NCBI GenBank assembly: GCA_022508705.1
Contig: JAFLUO010000020.1
Coordinates: forward strand, 1-13,629
Length of the DNA: 13,629 nucleotides
From: Oscillospiraceae bacterium
GTDB lineage: Bacteria > Bacillota > Clostridia > Oscillospirales > Acutalibacteraceae
Direction of reading: 5' to 3'
This document shows, piece by piece, positions 13,479-13,629 of this stretch (the stretch's first letter is position 1; each line of letters opens with the position of its first letter). A program made the position numbers and the translations under genes. The notes beneath the pieces were generated by a model. The model searched no databases, was not told the DNA's origin, and saw only the letters and a program-made list of their open reading frames with translations.

Positions 13479-13497
13479 ATGGGCGAATTTTGCCCAT
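13479..13497 (+). promoter_or_regulatory. Inverted repeat at the predicted murA transcript start
   Basis: ATGGGC (13479-13484) and GCCCAT (13492-13497) are exact inverted copies around a 7-base spacer. The element lies at about +1 to +19 of the predicted murA transcript, so it could be a repressor operator or a 5'-end mRNA hairpin. It is short and could be chance. Confidence 0.35.
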
Positions 13498-13560
13498 TTC
13501 GACACAAATTGTTGTTTTTCTTTATGTTTAGTGATATTTTTTTCTTTCAATTTTGTTTTG

Positions 13561-13568
13561 AGGGAGGG
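13561..13568 (+). promoter_or_regulatory. Strong ribosome binding site supporting a TTG start for murA
   Basis: AGGGAGGG, extended upstream by a G at 13560, lies 8 bases before the TTG at 13577. No ATG or GTG in frame fits this site, so the strong Shine-Dalgarno selects the TTG. Confidence 0.8.
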
Positions 13569-13576
13569 ACAAGCCC

Positions 13577-13629
13577 TTGGAAAAAATCATAATCAACGGC
13601 GGAAATGCTCTTCGCGGTGAGGTTGAAAT
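13577..13629 (+). CDS. murA: UDP-N-acetylglucosamine 1-carboxyvinyltransferase, N-terminal fragment
   Basis: Only the first 17 codons are inside the window. Read from the TTG start they give (M)EKIIINGGNALRGEVE, which matches the conserved beginning of MurA (K-I-x-I-x-G-G-x-x-L-x-G-x-V). MurA transfers enolpyruvate from phosphoenolpyruvate to UDP-GlcNAc, the first committed step of peptidoglycan synthesis, in the cytosol. Catalytic residues lie beyond the edge and cannot be checked, nor can the choice between the two MurA paralogues common in Firmicutes. EPSP synthase shares the fold but starts differently. It is divergent from the epimerase operon and has its own candidate promoter. Confidence 0.82.
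   Translation, partial: MEKIIINGGNALRGEVE

Noticed and set aside
1..13629. CRISPR array, prophage, insertion sequence, toxin-antitoxin or defence island
   Set aside because: No spaced direct repeats, transposase, integrase, phage structural gene or known defence domain is visible on either strand; the gene content is housekeeping.

Overview
The window looks like an ordinary chromosomal stretch of a low-GC Gram-positive anaerobe, most likely a Clostridia member of the Oscillospiraceae/Ruminococcaceae type. The reasons are moderate AT-richness with very AT-rich intergenic DNA, GGAG/AGGAG ribosome binding sites, many TTGxxx-N17-TAxxxT promoters, Gram-positive lipoproteins, the ddl / DUF1934 / argS arrangement (a ywiB-argS pair also occurs in Bacillus), and a TTG start on murA. 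The taxon is inferred from gene content, not from a marker gene. No stretch of 300 bases or more lacks a gene. The longest gaps are 13320-13576, 2194-2420 and the tRNA-containing gap 9215-9454; their contents are described in the features.

Layout. Bases 1-310 (minus) hold the start of a membrane protein cut by the window edge. Bases 412-2193 (minus) hold a large lipoprotein with a repetitive Asn-Gly/Pro-Val-Thr linker and a probable seven-bladed beta-propeller. Bases 2421-4286 (minus) hold a cytosolic GH13 alpha-glucan hydrolase. Bases 4429-5292 (minus) hold a monocistronic gene of unknown function with its own promoter and terminator. A divergent promoter region follows. The plus-strand operon 5461-9214 encodes D-Ala-D-Ala ligase (ddl), a DUF1934/YwiB protein, arginyl-tRNA synthetase (argS) and a cyclophilin-fold lipoprotein. 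It ends at a strong hairpin at 9258-9295 that also touches the 3' end of a minus-strand tRNA-Gly(CCC).

From 13319 down to 9455 (minus) there is a tight five-gene operon: a LacX/GalM-type aldose epimerase, a HAD phosphatase, the AAA+ ATPase RarA, a dCMP deaminase and the 5'-nucleotidase YfbR. Its promoter is close to consensus and sits next to that of murA, which starts at 13577 on the plus strand and runs off the window.

How the genes fit together. ddl and murA supply cytoplasmic steps of peptidoglycan precursor synthesis, although they lie in separate units. dCMP deaminase and YfbR both act on deoxynucleoside monophosphates, and RarA acts at stalled replication forks, so the distal half of the minus operon has a DNA-precursor and replication-maintenance theme. 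I found no CRISPR array, transposase, integrase, prophage gene, toxin-antitoxin pair or recognisable defence system. The more unusual signals are structural: a long imperfect inverted repeat spanning the 3' end of the GH13 gene, a heptanucleotide tandem repeat, a terminator shared by convergent units, and the repeat architecture of the propeller lipoprotein.
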